DNA of 64,000 bases from Piper betle (taxonomy: Eukaryota > Streptophyta > Magnoliopsida > Piperales > Piperaceae), in contig JAURVB010014824.1 of the NCBI GenBank assembly GCA_033002965.1, forward strand, positions 62,001 through 126,000, written 5' to 3'. Below are positions 11,100-23,406 of this stretch, one piece after another; position 1 is the stretch's first letter; every line of letters starts with the position of its first letter. A program made the translations under genes and the position numbers. The notes beneath the pieces were generated by a model. The model had not been told where the DNA came from, ran no database searches, and was given only the letters and a program-made list of their open reading frames with translations.

Positions 11100-12360
11100 A
11101 ATAAATAATATATATTTATATTATATATATATATATAATTTTTAAAATATTATTATATTATTTTAAATAAAACAATAAATATTTATTTAATTTTAATAAA
11201 AAAATATAATTGTATGTAAATATTACAAATAATTTTGAATTTAACGGGAAAATGAAGTTGTTAAATGGAATTTAATTTTTTTGAAGGTTTTTAAGTTGGA
11301 TAGAAATATATTGTAAGTTTTTTTAACAATAAATAATATATATATATATATATATTATTGAGTAACAAATTTTAATGAATTGTAGAATCAAAAATATATT
11401 AAAATTTATCATTATTTTTATAATTTTTTGTTTGAATACAATTATAATTTAATATTTTTTTAATAATAATAATAATAGTAATAAAATTAATATTAATGTT
11501 ATATAAAATTATGCGGAGCCAAAATTACAAAAGTATAGAGGACACGAGAATAAAAAAAAAGTACACGAGAATAAGAAAAGAGTAGCTTTCACCTTTCGTT
11601 TTTGCCAAAAATTATTATAGGATATGTTACAAGGGGAAGATTAGCCATATGAAAAAAATTTTCGTTCGGTGATTATATAAAATTAATTTTAAAAATATTA
11701 TTATATTTTTTTAAAATAAAAACAATAAATATTTATTTAATTTTAATAAAAGAATATAATTGTAAGTAAATATTAAAAATAAATTTGAACTTAACGGGAA
11801 AATGAAGTTATTAAATGGAATTTAAATTTTTTGAAGGTTTTTAAATGAGACAAAAATATATACTAAGTTTTTTTAACAATGAATAATAATACATAAATAA
11901 AATATGTATTATTGAATAATAAACTTTAATTCAAACGTTAAATCAAAAGTATATTAAAATTTTATAATTTTTAATTTAAATAAAATTATACTCTAATATT
12001 TTATTAATAATAAATAATAATAATAGTTTTTAAAAAAAATTAAATTAATATTAATGTAATATAAAACTGTGCCGAATGAAACGCAATGACATAAGGAAAA
12101 CACAACATTAATATAAGGGGTTAATTTTTCTTAATATTAAAATAAATAAATAAATAGATATTTATATAAAATTAAATTAAGTATGTATTATTAAGTAATA
12201 AATTCTAATTAAAATAGTATAATTATAAATATGTATTTAAATTTATCAATATTTTTAACATTTCTAATTTGAGTATAATTATACGTTAATGCTTTTCTAA
12301 TAATAAATAATAATACTAATAATTATAAATTAAAAAAAGTATTACCGAGCCAATAACTCT
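11100..12360 (+). repeat. Diverged AT-rich tandem repeat, unit about 550 bp
   Basis: The phrase TTAACGGGAAAATGAAGTT occurs at 11241 and 11791, 550 bases apart. Its flanks (AATAAATATTTATTTAATTTTAATAAAA before, GAAGGTTTTTAAnTnnGA after) are conserved in both. A third, partial unit at about 12150-12355 keeps the distal part (GTATTATTnAGTAATAAA... to CCGAGCC). No coding content. Confidence 0.7.
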
Positions 12361-13680
12361 ATCGTGTAACTATAACCAATAACAATACAAAAAAGATTAA
12401 AATAAGATAAAATAGAAAAAAACTCGAAGGGATTGATTATAAAAAATAAAGGATTTTATTATAATAATAAAATTACCTCTTTTATTAAAAAATCTTTTTA
12501 AAAAAGAATTGGCCAAGTTGTGGCCCATATAATTATTAAAAAAAATAGAAAAATTATATTATATTAACAAAATTACCCTCTCATTTATTTTATTTATTTA
12601 TTTATAAAAGAGCCAAGCCCTTGGAGAGGAAGCCAAGGTTGGCTGCCTCCGTTCAATTCTCGCCTATGTTGCCAAATCTTATTTTAGAAAACTTTTTTAA
12701 AAAAAGAAACGAGCGTCATTGCAACTGGGCTCTGACAAAGGCATGGCATAGGGCGGGACGGCCAGAGGTCACCAACTTCGGTCACCTAGTAGCCACCTCG
12801 GCCAATGCCCGGCTAAAAATAATCGAAATAAACACATTCAATGATATTAAAGACAGATTTATAATAATTTTTTTTGACAATTATATAAAATATTATAACA
12901 AATTTTATTTATATATATATATATATATACACAGGTACATACATACATTATTGACACAGGCAACGATGTAGGTGCAAGTATCCCACTATTTTGGTATCTT
13001 ACTATTTTATATTTTAATTTTTAACTTATTTGGGTCCAGGTTACTTTGTTCTCGATAATGAAATCTTCTCTGGAGGTCCCGGAATCCTTAAGTATTTTTT
13101 AAAAAAAATAATTGCACTTGAATCATTATAAATTATCAAATTATGTTTAAACTAATTTAATTGTTAAAAAGAAATATAGTTTACAATTTATAAACTCTAA
13201 TTAATGAAAGATTTCTTGCTCCCCAAACTTGCGTGCTTACACTTCTGTCAAAATTGAGATTCCATGGCAAATTTTTTAAGAAGCATCCTAGCAATATTTA
13301 GAGCCTTATATTATTAAACCATGTAAAATGTTGAGTGCAAGATTTAAAACATCGAATTTATTTTTCAAATCCGACAAAATTTAAAAGATGTGATCATTTA
13401 ATTAAACTTAACTTACCAACAAGTCATTCGGGTCACTGTAGGTGAATCAAATCAAATAGGAAGTCAATTAATCACTGCTAACTTCACCAACTTACCCTGT
13501 CCATTCATGTAATCATATATATCCATTCATGCGTTCGACCTTTCCCATGTGTTTCATTCTTTCCACCTTCTGCCATGCTTCCCCCAACCTTCCATCTCTC
13601 AAAGCTATCATTTTGTTCAGGCATCGGATCGTCAGCCCCGAAAATTATATTATTTTAATTTTAATTTGAGAATTTGGCAA
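12361..13680. other. AT-rich intergenic DNA
   Basis: A 200-bp moderately GC-rich patch (12605-12830) resembles patches near 47620 and 48030 (GGCCA/GTCACC-rich), probably decayed repeat DNA. A TA run lies at 12907-12930. No supportable gene. Confidence 0.45.
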
Positions 13681-15640
13681 GACGGAAGTACCTTTATTAC
13701 GCAAAAAAGATAGTGCAAAAATTTGTATGCAATTTCTTTGGGTTTAATTTAAAATTTTAAATTAATTTATAGTGAGATTGATACTCACAGTTTACTAATT
13801 TTTAACTTTTTCTCAAATTACAACTTTTAGTAAAATTTTTGCCACTTTAATTTTTTTGACTCCATACACTTAAAACAATACTCTCAAAAAGATTTTCCAT
13901 TATGCCAATTTAATTAGAGTTAAAAATAAAGCACATTAATAAAGTACACGGGTAATTGTTTAGCTTGGTGTGCCAATTTAAATTCGAGTTGTAAATGGGT
14001 CACGAACGCAATTGTGAATCTGGGTCTATTACGAGTCTAATTAATTCGTGGGCTAGTTGGATACAATCGTAGATGTGGCAGGACAACAATTTTTCGAGAT
14101 GGTGATCAGTAAATTCAGACTTGGTCGATTGCCAAAGCGGCGTGCTTAATATGGACATGACCAAAGCTTAAGAGGGTCTAACAACTCCAACTCCACCCAC
14201 CCTACTTGACGTTTATTCTTAAGTAGCAACACCGACGGCGTTGGGCTTTCATTCCGGCAACCAAGAGCAAAGCTAGTTCGCCATGGATTGTTAACCACCT
14301 AGGCTTAATGAGGCTGCGTAAAGGTAAAACCTTCGATGTTGATCCTCAACGCAAATCTCCGGACTTCTTTACAACGACAGCACTGTGGCAAGATACTCTA
14401 GGCAACAACTTCCTGAGTTTTCTCTGGCAACAGCGATGATGAACTCCGCTAAGACTTGATTTGAGATTTGTAGATCACTTCGCCAACTTCATATTGGTGA
14501 CTACTTCAGGGCCAGGAACGATTAGCATTTATTGAAAAACGGATGCAAAATTAACTCACCGCGGCTGTTTTCTGTTACTAAATCCTCTATTTTCACCTTA
14601 TCCAATACGAATCTTAATCTGGTGGGACTCGACTTGGGTTTGTTGATCACTTCTTCGTATTCACTAGAGACACTATGACGGGGCGGGAAACATCCGGCAT
14701 TAATTAGAAATCGGCCACAAAATTTACCTTTCAGCTGTTGCAGCTAACCTCCCCAGTATATCTTCTCCACTAAGCAACAGGGGTATAGCTGGCGTGACAG
14801 AATTTAAATTAGTGGCGAGGGTACAATTGAAGACGGTACTGGTTGACCAGAGCACTCCGGCGGGGATTTCTTGGAAAATTCCTAAGGACCGGTGGCTCCC
14901 CCAGCGGTGTGTCTACAAGGCATTCTGTTCCAGGATGTCTGGAGAATCCACTGGAGTCGCTGATGTTCCCGGTGATGACCTGGGCTTGCCGGATGGAGAC
15001 CTCAAGATCGGTCCTTTGTCCGCACTTCACTGGTTCGGCCAGGAACTTCTACGGCGGATTTCTTATGACGGGGGTTCTCTCCGGCAGAGGATCTTGGCTG
15101 TGATTTATTCTCGGCAATGAGGGGTACAGAGTGGAGGCGGCGCTTGGTCAGATCAGTCTCTGGCTGGCCGGACGAAAGCCCCACAGTCTGTGATTGTTGT
15201 AGCTTTCTGCTCTGTTTTCTGTCAAAAGAGAAACAAAAAACTCACCTTTTGGGTAGATCGGTTGCATCAAGGTGATGGTTCTCCTCAAGTTTCACAGTGA
15301 TACTTCGGCAGCAAGATGCGAGACTTCCAACTCTGTGACGGTGATCCACAAGGTAGCTATTCCGACGCTCCAAGGCTGTAAGTGTAGACTTTGGCGGCAC
15401 TGCGATTCGTCTTCCTGGTCAGCAGGTAGATGGACAGCAACAAGTTGTTGCGGCGGCAATGCTTCACGATTGCAGCGACACTGAATGATCTTCAAGAGTG
15501 TTGGACCTCAAAACGTGAGCTAAGGGGTCGCTGGAGACAGATCCGTTCACGAGTGGCTCCTCCCCTCGTGTGTTTTCTGCTTCTTCTTGCTTCTTCTTCT
15601 GTCTCTATTCTTTAATTCAACGAGCCTTTCATGCACTTTT
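13681..15640 (+). repeat. Degenerate dispersed repeat, copy B (retroelement-like)
   Basis: Partner of copy A at 947-2640, in the same orientation. It has the shared GTGAGATTGATACTCAC-like patch at its start, CTCACCTTTTGGGTAGAT at 15240, and a CT-rich tail after GGCTCCTCCCC. The two copies are well diverged, with many indels. Overlapping open frames of 60-108 codons at 14794-15615 occur on both strands without domain content, so I do not call genes. Confidence 0.5.
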
Positions 15641-15824
15641 TTTATAGACCTGTCCCTTTATATAATTTTTAATTACAATCGTTAAATTCTCACCCGTCCA
15701 TTTTTAGTTATTCACTTCGAACCTCTAAAATTGTCACCAATAATTCTTATCTTCTCTGCTTATTTTTGAACCACCGTGACTTTTTCTTTTAAGACGTAAA
15801 AATCATCCAATAATTGGATAAGTA

Positions 15825-18365
15825 TTATCCACGGGATATGCATAAATCTTGTGCAAACACATATACATCGTGATCTACCTTGCATCCTAAGGCCTCTAAT
15901 TTGCCTTCCCATGCCAGAGCTTCTTCCAACTTGCCAGCTCGAGATAAAGCTTTCGTCAATATTGCATATCCAAACTGAAGTGAGAAGCCTCTCATAATTA
16001 TAGACTGGCCAATTCTTTTAGCGTCCACTGATTTTCCTGTTTCACATAAGCAACAAAGGAATATCTCAACAAGTTCTTTGTCTGGCTGGTGATGCATCCT
16101 CAACATTTCGTTGAAAATTTCCAAAGCTTCATCAACCTTACGGCCTTTCTTTCTGCAAAGAAACATGATTAAATATTTGTATGTACTACCACTAGGCTTG
16201 TATCACTCGAGCTTCATTTCAATGAACTTTTTCAGTGTTATCTCCGAGAAGCATTCTCATAGCTTTGAAATTTTTGGCTCTTCTTGAAATTTTAATTGCT
16301 AAGTTATACGTTTCTGAAGTGTGTTTGTAACCCTCTTCCTGTGCCACCCAATAAAAAAAGTAGAGAAGAATGCCCATATGCCTGGCAATTACTAATAACT
16401 TCTAACACAGTATCTGGCGTGAAATTAACTGACTTCTTACTAAAAACATCACCCATTGATGCCAAGTCTTTGGAAGAGGAGACAATTCTACATATTTCTT
16501 TTATCTCAGGTTTGACATGGTCTTTATCCAAGGCTTCCAAGGAACAAACTGGAGTACTTAGGTCAGAGACCAAAACTTTTCTCACTTGAGCAATCACACA
16601 TTTCCCCGCTACCTCAGTCCTGTTAAAAGAGACAACCGAGTTATCAGGCAAATTGATCATTTCATGCTCTACCAAAAGCCGTTTCATAATTTTCTCAAGG
16701 TTTTCTGCATTCACCGAGCCTCCCATCTTCTTCAATGATGAGAGAACAAGCTGAAACAACTCATTCCCAGGATTTATCTCATCATGACACATTTCCTGCA
16801 AAACCCTGAAAGCCTCGCCTGGTTTTCTAGCTCTACATAACACCCTGATATAGGCACAGTAAAATGTCCTAGAAGGTTTAATGTTGTTCTTCACCATACT
16901 GTCAAAAGCTTCTGCAGCTTTAGGTATATGATTCTGATGAATATAGCCCACAACAACAGCAGTCATGGTAGTAACATCAGGTTTGATTCCTTTACACAGC
17001 ATCCCTTCGAAAAACTTGTGGGCTTGCTCATAATTTTTCAATTTGACGAGATGTTGAACCGAATCATTGTAAGTTTTAGAGGCGGGCGAGAACCCAAGTG
17101 TCTCCATAGTTTCAAGTGTCTCCAAAGTTTTATTGACATCATTTCTTCCACGGTACAAATCAACAATACATACATCCTCCCGTCAAGGACATTCTTCAGT
17201 TTCAGAATATCAAGAAGCTCTAAGGCCACAGAAATTCGTTTGGCCCAACAAAGTCCTTCCAAAATAACTTCAAAGTGCTCCGAGCTGAAGGCAGCATTTT
17301 TTTCCTTAATTTCCCTGAACAGTTTAAGTGCATCTTCAGTTTTTCCTGTAACGCAAAAACACATCATCAAATAGCACTAAACTTCGGTGGCAGGAATTTG
17401 CGCAACATTGAGCATGTCATCGCACATAGATCGCACCGCTGCTAAATCTCCTGATTTAGATAAGGATTTCAAAAGCAATGTATACAATCTTACATCCACT
17501 TCCATGTTTTTCAAAGCCATTTCCCCATGGACGGCTGCAGCAATTTCGGCTTTTCTTGGCAAGGAATGATCAATCTGTAAGCTACTTCATCGGGCTCTAT
17601 ACCAGCTTTCTTCATTTTGTCAAAAGCCATCAAAGCCTCCCGTCTTTTTTGCTCGCATATAACTCGATATCATGATAGTCCATGTTTTTATAACAGCAGG
17701 AACCGAGTCTGCTTCCATCTCCTCAAACAACTTATTCACCAAGCCAAACTCCTTCGTCTCCCCAGCAATGTAAATCATAGTATTGTAAGTATCAGTAGTG
17801 TGACGAAACTCAGACTGATGCCTAGAGCAATTAAAGAAACGAATAGCCGAACACCCAACCTTAAAGCATCTCATCAGAAACTTCTCAACAACCTCCCCAT
17901 CAAACACGAAGCCAGACCTCTCCAAAGCCTCCTCCATAGGAACATCCCCATTCGTCGCTCTCCCTTACAAACAACAGCACCAACATCTCTCACCACCCCA
18001 TCCACGGTTCCTTCCAAATGCCGACACACACCGCTCTCACCGGCATTTCCACAACCAGGAGGTAAGCTACCAACTCCCCTCCTCCCGCGCTCCACCCCTC
18101 CCACCCCAACCAATCCATGCTTCGACAATGCATCACCAGTTTTATCATTTCCAACCATGTCAGCACCAAGAATGGCGTCCTTTATCACCTGAAGCAAATA
18201 AGTGTAGTCACTGTCAGCACTACTGAGAGCTTGACTAGCCTTCTTCACAGAAGTGGTGGGGTAGTTCCGGGAGGCTGAAAGGTGAAAGCTTTTGAGCTCG
18301 GACGATCGGAGAAGACGAATCCTTGCGATTCCATGGGGATGGGAGAAGACGCGCAGGCTTATCAT
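15825..18365 (-). pseudogene. Mitochondrial-type P-class PPR protein, broken (At5g06400-like)
   Basis: PPR proteins bind organellar RNA through 35-aa helical repeats. The frame starts MISLRVFSHPHGIARIR, an Arg-rich presequence-like N-terminus. It continues through PPR units such as TYNTMIYIAGETKEFGLVNK, GIKPDVTTMTAVVVGYI and NIKPSRTFYCAYIRVLC. I recall closest similarity to At5g06400. Breaks seen, 5' to 3' in the gene: a frame change near 17950-17966; one extra A in the run at 17645-17650; one missing A at 17551-17554; an in-frame TAG at 17377-17379 where Tyr is expected; a frame change near 17156-17166; a length change in the A7 run at 16353-16359; loss of roughly one PPR unit near 16240; an in-frame TGA at 16203-16205; and loss of the C-terminal third beyond 15825. 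The nonsense codons and deletions argue for a true pseudogene even if some single-base changes are assembly errors. Confidence 0.85.
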
Positions 18366-20069
18366 CGACGACACCGGCGGAAGTTTGTGAATGGGAAAGA
18401 TGCGGGTCGGGTTACGAGAGTTGCGGGTACGAAACGGGTCGGACGTGGGTCGGGCCGTCAAAGATGTTTTGTTTCCAAAGTTAAGTTTAAGATGCTACGT
18501 GGAAATGATGTAGCAATTTTTTCTTATGACGTGGCAATCTATTGTGCGTGGTCAACAAGGTATTTTAAGGTCGCCACTAATAATTTTTCTTAAATTCATG
18601 TTTTTCTAGATGATGCCCAAGTCTCTCATTATCTAAACTAAGGCAGAAAAGTTTTCTACCCTAAAATGTTATATGGACCGCCTAATTAAAAATACAATCT
18701 AAATTTATTCTTTTCTAAAAATACTTACCCTTCCCCCAATGACGCCGGATGTGAGGCCTTATGTAATGGTGCGACCAGATTTAGTTGCCGCCAGATAAGT
18801 TCACCATGCGGTGCCTAAACTAGGAGTCCCTTGATTAGATTTGGCTACACCTTTAAAAAATAATTTCTAACAGCAACTAAATATGGTCGTGTCTTTAAAA
18901 AAATAAAAATAAAAAATTGGCCAAAATATGGCTACCTTAAAAAAAGTTGAGGGGTATTTTATTTTGTTTTATTTATTTATTTATTAAATTCGAACCGTCC
19001 TTACGATCAATCAGCCGCAATTAGAATTAAGGGCAAAAAACTTTATCTACCCCTGTAGAAACTTTTTCCATATGTATATATACATTGAGACATGACTATG
19101 CTGCTCATTTTGTTTTATTTCTTGTCTTGCTAATTGCTTTACGTTGCTTCAATAAATAAAGACTATACCGACAAATTAATAAATAAATGAATAATATACT
19201 GTATAAGTCATTTTCTCCATAAAAAAATGGCTTAGATAAACTCACTTTTGGAACGACTACGCATTATTCTTCACATGTAATGTAAAGATTCAAGTTCTTG
19301 TTTTGTTTCAAGAAAATAGTTGTAACTTGTAAGGGATGGTTATAGCTGAAGCCAAAAGTGCTCTCAGGCGAATCGTTTTGGAGACCAAAAACCTTCACAT
19401 TACCGCCCGAAGCCTCGTAGATAATACAGAGCAGACCAACGACGTCTCGACACAACACCCCAACAAATCTATTAATTATAAATAAGTGCAAATCATAGAC
19501 GCCAAGCAAATATCCATGAAAAGGAATAATCTACAATGAGGATCGAAGATGAACACTTATTACAAATTACAAAAGTTTTATAATTTCTCTCCTGCTTAAA
19601 ACTTACGGTATAATCAGCGTGATCTAATAATACCTCGAGTCTTATAACGAGGGTGAAAAGAAACCATTGTTCATCATGCATGCACTAATAGATGGCCGGG
19701 CTACTGTCACGGCAAGATTTTGTCACGGCTTAAGCTATGGTAAATTAGCCACGGCATAGCCTTCTGAAAAAAAACTAGACGCATGATTTTATTTCTAAAT
19801 AAAGATAGATGCAAATTTCCCACGGCGTAGCTACCGAAAAAAAACTAGTCCCACGAAAAAAATTACCCACGGCTTACTACTACCGAAAAAATGTCACCAG
19901 TTAAGTAGCATTAAAGGGTTGCAAAGCAATCAGAACGAACTATATATTGTAATCTTTCTTTGAAAAAAACTATATATATTGAAATCTTCGGTTTCAAAGT
20001 ATTGCTGATTGTGAAGTATGCATGGCTTGTAAAATATTTTAAAATTTTAAGTGCGTCAACTTTATATAT

Positions 20070-20106
<37 letters not shown>

Positions 20107-20549
20107 TGAGTGATAGATATTACTAGTGTTTTCTTCCCCTTTCAAAGCAAAGATGTCACCTGTAAATTGGAAAAAAAATATCTTGAGCAGCATTAAAGAT
20201 GGTGTCACAAATGTAAGCATGCATTCCTGAAAATGTTTTCCCTTGCAAAAATGTAAGCTCATTCAATCTGAGGGGAAAAAAGTAGAGAAACAGATAATAT
20301 TTATATACAGATCCCACGTCACCGTCGCTCTGTTCGACTATGGATTCTTACTCACTAGTTGACAAAACTTGATAAAGCGTTTCTCAGCAGAGTTGCAACC
20401 CTGCAGTAGATTCTTGCTCATCTCCTTTGTCTTTACTAATCAGCTCGACATGAGTCAATGACTACATTCCCCGTCATGTACTTGTATTTAAATAAACCAT
20501 GTATGTATGTACAGAGATCGAACCAATTCATCTGCTTCTCGAGGGAATA
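18366..20549. other. Intergenic DNA with repeat fragments
   Basis: No gene is supported. A patch at about 18940-19090 (CGAACCGTCCTTACGATCAA, then AAAACTTTATCTACCC) has a relative at 49650-49760. A patch at 19690-19900 repeats short phrases of the type CCACGGC...CTACCGAAAAAAACTAG, reminiscent of CACTA subterminal repeats. A TA run followed by a TG run lies at 20068-20106. Confidence 0.45.
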
Positions 20550-21372
20550 ATGGAGATGGGTTTCATGCGGGGGGGATACTCCATGGCTGCAGCAGCTGTT
20601 CTGGGCCTGTTGATGGTGGTACTACTGTGGAGATCACTGTTGCAAAGAAGAAAGACATCCAACTTTCCTCCTGGTATGTTTTCCTCTTTCTTTCTCTCTC
20701 TCTCTTGTGTGCGTGTGTGTGGCTGATCTGTTGCTTGATGATTGGATTGTGTGATTGAACTGTAGTTGTTCCCGGGTTGCCTTTGCTTGGCAATTTGCTT
20801 CAACTCAAGGCCAAGAAGCCCCACCAGACATTTGCGAAATGGGGGGAGACCTATGGACCTATCTACTCAATCAGGACCGGAACTTCCAGTCTAGTGGTCC
20901 TCAATTCCACAGACCTTGCAAAAGAAGTATACAGTTTACTCTGATTCCTTTGTTTAACAGTTTGTATGTATTCTCTTTATCTTCCCAGAATGAAAAAATT
21001 GATGTGACTTTTTGGACTTAATTGATCCAATATGTTAGAGCAAGTATAAATTCTCACCATAAAATATGAGAACAAGATATATGATCCAAATTTGTCCTTG
21101 GACTTGAATGATGCATACGAAAGATCATTTGTCATTTGACTTGTGCTGTAGCATGCAAGGTGTTATTGATTTTTAAATGTTTGATCTTGGACTTTGCTTT
21201 ATTTTTTCAGGCCATGGTAACGAAATTTTCGTCAATTTCTTCGAGGAAACTTTCAAATGCATTAAAAATTTTGACTGCAGACAAATCCATGGTTGCAATG
21301 AGTGATTATGGTGATTTCCACCGCATGGTGAAGAAGTGTATACTCACAAGCATTTTAGGACCAAATGCTCAG
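20550..21372 (+). pseudogene. KO: ent-Kaurene oxidase (CYP701A-type P450), 5' three exons only
   Basis: The full enzyme oxidises ent-kaurene to ent-kaurenoic acid in gibberellin synthesis, anchored in plastid envelope/ER membranes. Three exons with consistent GT-AG junctions encode 149 aa in frame: 20550-20673 (start MEMGFMRGG, membrane anchor AAAAVLGLLMVVLLW), 20766-20926 (proline hinge [19 protein letters not shown], then [15 protein letters not shown]) and 21211-21372 ([43 protein letters not shown]). The usual protein is about 510 aa. The I-helix, ExxR and heme-binding Cys regions are absent from the rest of the window. An LTR element begins about 600 bases further on. The three exons are themselves undamaged, so the truncation may be fairly recent, or the missing exons may lie elsewhere after rearrangement. 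Confidence 0.85.
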
Positions 21373-21965
21373 GTATCTAGATGTATAGCTTATTGAAGCT
21401 TCACTGTGGTTGATTTGATTGGCATTTGATGCATGCATAATCTGTTCATGAATCAAAAAGATTATCTATCAAACTATTGAAATTCGGCTAAGTCAATGTA
21501 GATCAATCTGCATATTGATTAAGTTGCCAATTTCTTGTTTTTTGAGAAGTGAAAAGTTCATTTTTTGTATGGAAGCTATTTTCCATTTCTGGTAGGCGGA
21601 ACCATGAAACTATAGATCTGGAGATTTCTATGTGGTATTTTTTACTCAATTCCTATGACTATTTTGAGCTATATGCAGTGACTTTCAAGCCTCTCATCTT
21701 CTCACATTTGTATTTATTGTCATATTTAAAAGATTTATGGTTTATGATATTAATGCTATTACTATGAATGAGGTTTCAATCTTAATGGAAAATGTTTCAA
21801 TCTTAAAAGGAATGCGATAAATTGTATTTTAAAGCTAGCTAATCAGTCAAGTTGGGGGATTTTGACAACTCTGGTTATGCCATAACTATGTGTTCATCCA
21901 GTTTAATCACACTATGTATTCAAGGCTCTATGATTTAGCTTGTTTTAATAGAATTAATGTTTTAT
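21373..21965 (+). other. Remnant of ent-kaurene oxidase intron 3
   Basis: T-rich plant intron-like sequence follows the exon-3 donor (CAG-GTATCT). No fourth exon is visible before the composition changes near 21970, where the retroelement sequence appears to start. Confidence 0.5.
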
Positions 21966-23406
21966 GCTAAAATAGAGAAGACGACGGCATCTCCCCGTAG
22001 ACTTGAGGAGAGACGGTGGTTCTTTGGGTCGTTTGAACCCCGCCCGTTTAGAAGTGCGTGACTAGTACAGTATCGAGAAACATGTGCCTACTGTTAGCTG
22101 ATTGAACTAGAGCCACTTAGGAGCCGTTTCTGAGATTTGTCATTGATTGACTGTTCCACAGACTGATCACCTGTGGCATAGTAAATCATGGTGATCTTAG
22201 AGACAAGTCCATAGACCTACCAATATTTTGGCCACCCAATATGTTACATAGGGATTTTATCTCCCTTACTATTTGCATGAGACCTTAACCTTACCATAGA
22301 TAAGAGTCGCGCGGTAGAAGCGTGTGGGCCTATAACCCACAGGTCCCAGGATTCCCTGTTTACCTTGCATCAGATACCACATGTGAGAATGAGGGAGCAC
22401 CTATTGAGAGTTCTTGAGCGGTGTGACTAGTTTCCACGAGATTCAGCCTCCTTTCCTATAACCCAGAGATGTTAGACAGAGTGGAGTTTTCACTTGAGGA
22501 TTCCACTCACCCCTTTGTATGTATCAGTTCTACCATCAGTTATCCAGAGGATTGAGATGAGTATACACTGACCAGAGTACAGAGCACATGCCATAGACCA
22601 GAGGCAGACTCTACAGCCCCATGCAGAGTATGTTATCATACTCCTTGAGACACGCTGTGTATGTACAGGTGTTCTCGCTTCCTTTCAGTAGTAGTTAGTG
22701 GTTGTATAGATAGTCACCAGAGCCATAGTATACAGTAGAGTCATAGTAGCCATCCTTGTTCTCTTATAGAACAGAGTGAGATATATGACTCAGGACCGAG
22801 TCAACTATAACCGAGTGAGCGGTCCAGTTCCTTGTATAGGGACACCTGAGAGTTGGACCTAGACTGGCGACAGTGAGCCGTGCAGCTCATTAACCTATAG
22901 ATCGTACCTAGTAGGAAACTTATAGCATACCTTAGGATGGTTGTGGGACAAGAGATAGAGTTTCTTGAGGGTATATGTAGTTGACCTTTCACATAGATGA
23001 GATCAGAGAGACATGGGTAGATGTTAGCAGGTAGGCCTTGCCCCGATGTAGTCTTCCCAGATATAGCTCAGATTAGAACCTGCGATACTCTAGAGTATCT
23101 GCTTGACCAACCCAATAGGCCCTTAGGGGTGACCTAGGGTTTTTCCGCCGAGTTAGCAGTAGGGATCAGAACAGAAGAGAAGGATGATGGTCATGTCAGA
23201 ATAAGCACAAACAGCTTAGAAACAGAATGTTGATATTGACAGGATCATAAGCAACACCGCCATAACGGCGCAGCTACAGTGAGGATTTACATGACTATCG
23301 AAGAGTAGAGGATACAATTGGTGTGTATCTAGCTTCCAGGTAGTAGTTCAGCAGAACCTCCTTGAGTTAAAATTTCGAGGACGAAATTTTTATAAGGAGG
23401 GAAGAT
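21966..23406 (+). mobile_element. 3' internal remnant of a gypsy-type retroelement
   Basis: The sequence changes abruptly to balanced base composition near 21970 and runs to a typical element end: TTTCGAGGACGAAATTTTTATAAGGAGGGAAGA, a polypurine tract directly before TGTAAAACCC. That phrase is characteristic of the 3' end of Tekay/Del-like chromoviruses. No intact gag or pol frame is readable, so this is a decayed or non-coding 3' segment. The 5' boundary is only approximate. Confidence 0.6.

Noticed and set aside
14794..15615. Several 60-108 codon frames on both strands
   Set aside because: Within repeat copy B; no domain and mutually overlapping.
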